From Kriegella aquimaris (GTDB lineage: Bacteria > Bacteroidota > Bacteroidia > Flavobacteriales > Flavobacteriaceae), in assembly GCF_900103215.1 (NCBI RefSeq), contig NZ_FNGV01000009.1, positions 124,001 through 188,000 on the forward strand: a DNA stretch of 64,000 nt. Reading direction: 5' to 3'. The notes under the pieces were generated by a model, which saw only the letters and a program-made list of their open reading frames with translations, made no database searches and was not told where the DNA came from. A program made the position numbers and the translations under genes. Of this stretch, positions 63,080 through 64,000 are shown in pieces; within the stretch, counting starts at the first letter, position 1; every line of letters starts with the position of its first letter.

Positions 63080-64000
63080 ATGATCAAATCACTTAGAATG
63101 ACACGTGCATCTACTTTTCTCTTCCTTTTCCTTAGTGTTGCCTGCAGCGTAAATAAAGGAAAACAAGTTGTAAAAATTGATGTAGATAGGTTGCAACAAT
63201 CAGACATACTGTGGGATTTGGAGACGTTGAGCAAACCACCGAATTTTTCATGGGTCGATTCCACTTCTGCGGTACGTTCGCTGGTATATGAAAGTGTCTC
63301 TTTCGAAGGGAAGCCAACGGAGGTATTCGCCTATTATTCCAATCCTGATTTGCTGCAAGGCAAGGACACTGGAAATTCTTTTCCTGCTGTTGTTTTAGTA
63401 CATGGGGGAGGAGGGAAAGCATTTAAGGTATGGGTAGAGAAATGGGCGGCCGATGGGTATGCGGCTATCGCCATGGATCTGGGGGGAAATGATGCTGATG
63501 GAAAACCCTTGTTACTGTCAGGCCCCGACCAATCTCACGAAAGCAAGTTCACAGTAATTGAAAAAGGGAATTTAAAAAATGTGTGGAGTTATCATGCCGT
63601 GGCACGGGTAATTTTGGCGCATTCCTTTTTATTGGATAGGCCAGAAGTTGATGCCCAAAAAACCTGTTTGACGGGAATTAGCTGGGGCGGGTATTTGACA
63701 TGTATTGTGGCGGGTCTCGATAATCGGTTTAAAGCGGCCGCACCTGTTTATGGCTGTGGGTTTTACAATGAATCCGACGCCTTTGGTAAACCTTTGTCTG
63801 AACTTACTCCTTTTTATGAAGCGCAATGGATGAAATATTTTGACCCATCGGTTTACCTTCCATTGGCAGAACCCTCTCTTTTATTCATTAATGGGAATAA
63901 AGACTATTTCTACAATATAGTACCCTATTATAAGACCTTTAATTTGCCTGCAAAGAGCGAGAAAAATATTTCGCTCAAACCGGACATGAAACATGGGCAC
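63080..64000 (+). CDS. Alpha/beta hydrolase lipoprotein (dienelactone hydrolase/acetyl xylan esterase-like), 3' end cut by window
   Basis: An open frame from ATG 63080 runs to the window end (307 codons) without a stop. The lipoprotein signal MIKSLRMTRASTFLFLFLSVAC puts Cys22 at the lipid site. Catalytic features are HGGGG (108-112), nucleophile elbow GISWGG (Ser201), likely acid Asp275 (NGNKDYF), and His305 or His307 at the very end (MKHGH). It is nine bp after the beta-helix gene. It is a second likely esterase or S9-type hydrolase of the enzyme operon; the substrate is unknown. Confidence 0.85.
   Translation, partial: MIKSLRMTRASTFLFLFLSVACSVNKGKQVVKIDVDRLQQSDILWDLETLSKPPNFSWVDSTSAVRSLVYESVSFEGKPTEVFAYYSNPDLLQGKDTGNSFPAVVLVHGGGGKAFKVWVEKWAADGYAAIAMDLGGNDADGKPLLLSGPDQSHESKFTVIEKGNLKNVWSYHAVARVILAHSFLLDRPEVDAQKTCLTGISWGGYLTCIVAGLDNRFKAAAPVYGCGFYNESDAFGKPLSELTPFYEAQWMKYFDPSVYLPLAEPSLLFINGNKDYFYNIVPYYKTFNLPAKSEKNISLKPDMKHGH

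Larger units (their letters stand above)
38322..64000. mobile_element. Putative integrated genomic island carrying a polysaccharide utilisation locus (right end not in window)
   Basis: The left boundary is inferred from the truncated tRNA-Leu and the integrase just inside it. The tRNA orientation (3' end and terminator pointing left) puts chromosomal DNA to the left and the element to the right. Reading the rest of the window I found no second tRNA-Leu copy, so the right end is either beyond 64000 or eroded. The cargo seen is two ECF-FecR-SusC-SusD modules and a set of secreted carbohydrate-active genes. No conjugation or phage structural genes are visible. The extent is therefore an inference. 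Confidence 0.5.

Noticed and set aside
38322-64000. Second tRNA-Leu copy, CRISPR array, insertion sequences or conjugation genes inside the island
   Set aside because: Reading the rest of the window showed none; absence to the right of 64000 cannot be judged.

Overview
The window looks like a chromosome segment of a marine-type Flavobacteriaceae bacterium (Bacteroidota). The evidence is type IX secretion genes (two PorP/SprF proteins and a large adhesin with a gliding-motility C-terminal sorting domain), three SusC/SusD pairs, FecR-type anti-sigma factors with ECF sigma factors, several TAnnTTTG promoter boxes and weak AT-rich ribosome-binding regions. The genus cannot be fixed from what is visible.

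Layout. 1-5.3 kb: end of an efflux operon (HlyD-type adaptor, TolC-type channel), tsaB, an MscS channel, dodecin and a NifU-type Fe-S protein with a duplicated N domain. 5.4-12.2 kb: a lone PorP/SprF, a VWA lipoprotein, a TPR/LytS-type kinase with its LytTR regulator, a gamma carbonic anhydrase and fabD. 12.4-19.2 kb: a surface-adhesin unit (1232-aa T9SS cargo, PorP/SprF, OmpA/PD40 protein). 19.3-29.2 kb: a divergent Nramp-type transporter, then a SusC-SusD pair, a strong terminator and a 1.1-kb-residue FG-GAP/ASPIC lipoprotein. 29.2-38.1 kb: a SanA/YdcF protein, the three-gene proton-translocating transhydrogenase, an OmpR-type two-component system, a Usp-like protein and a SulP anion transporter. 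Tandem 11-bp-spaced hexamers lie upstream of both the response regulator gene and usp-sulP, which suggests one regulon.

From about 38.3 kb the window enters what looks like an integrated island. The 3' half of a tRNA-Leu(TAA) (anticodon arm, variable arm, T arm, acceptor strand and its terminator) sits immediately beside a complete tyrosine recombinase, while the D arm and 5' half are missing. The island carries two ECF sigma-FecR-SusC(STN)-SusD modules in series, followed by a string of secreted carbohydrate-active genes: a toroid-type lyase candidate, a GH105 unsaturated uronyl hydrolase, an alpha/beta esterase, a GH16, a right-handed beta-helix protein and a second alpha/beta hydrolase cut by the window end. 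Together they read as a polysaccharide utilisation locus for a uronic-acid-containing, probably esterified glycan. No sulfatase is present in the window.

The most interesting signal lies in the two fecR-susC gaps. Each has a hairpin followed by a U-tract on the MINUS strand, and a minus-strand TAnnTTTG box that overlaps the susC start codon. Each layout predicts a cis-antisense RNA of about 75-80 nt over the susC leader, resembling the DonS-type RNAs of Bacteroides PULs. The third susC (20939), which has no ECF/FecR, lacks this layout.
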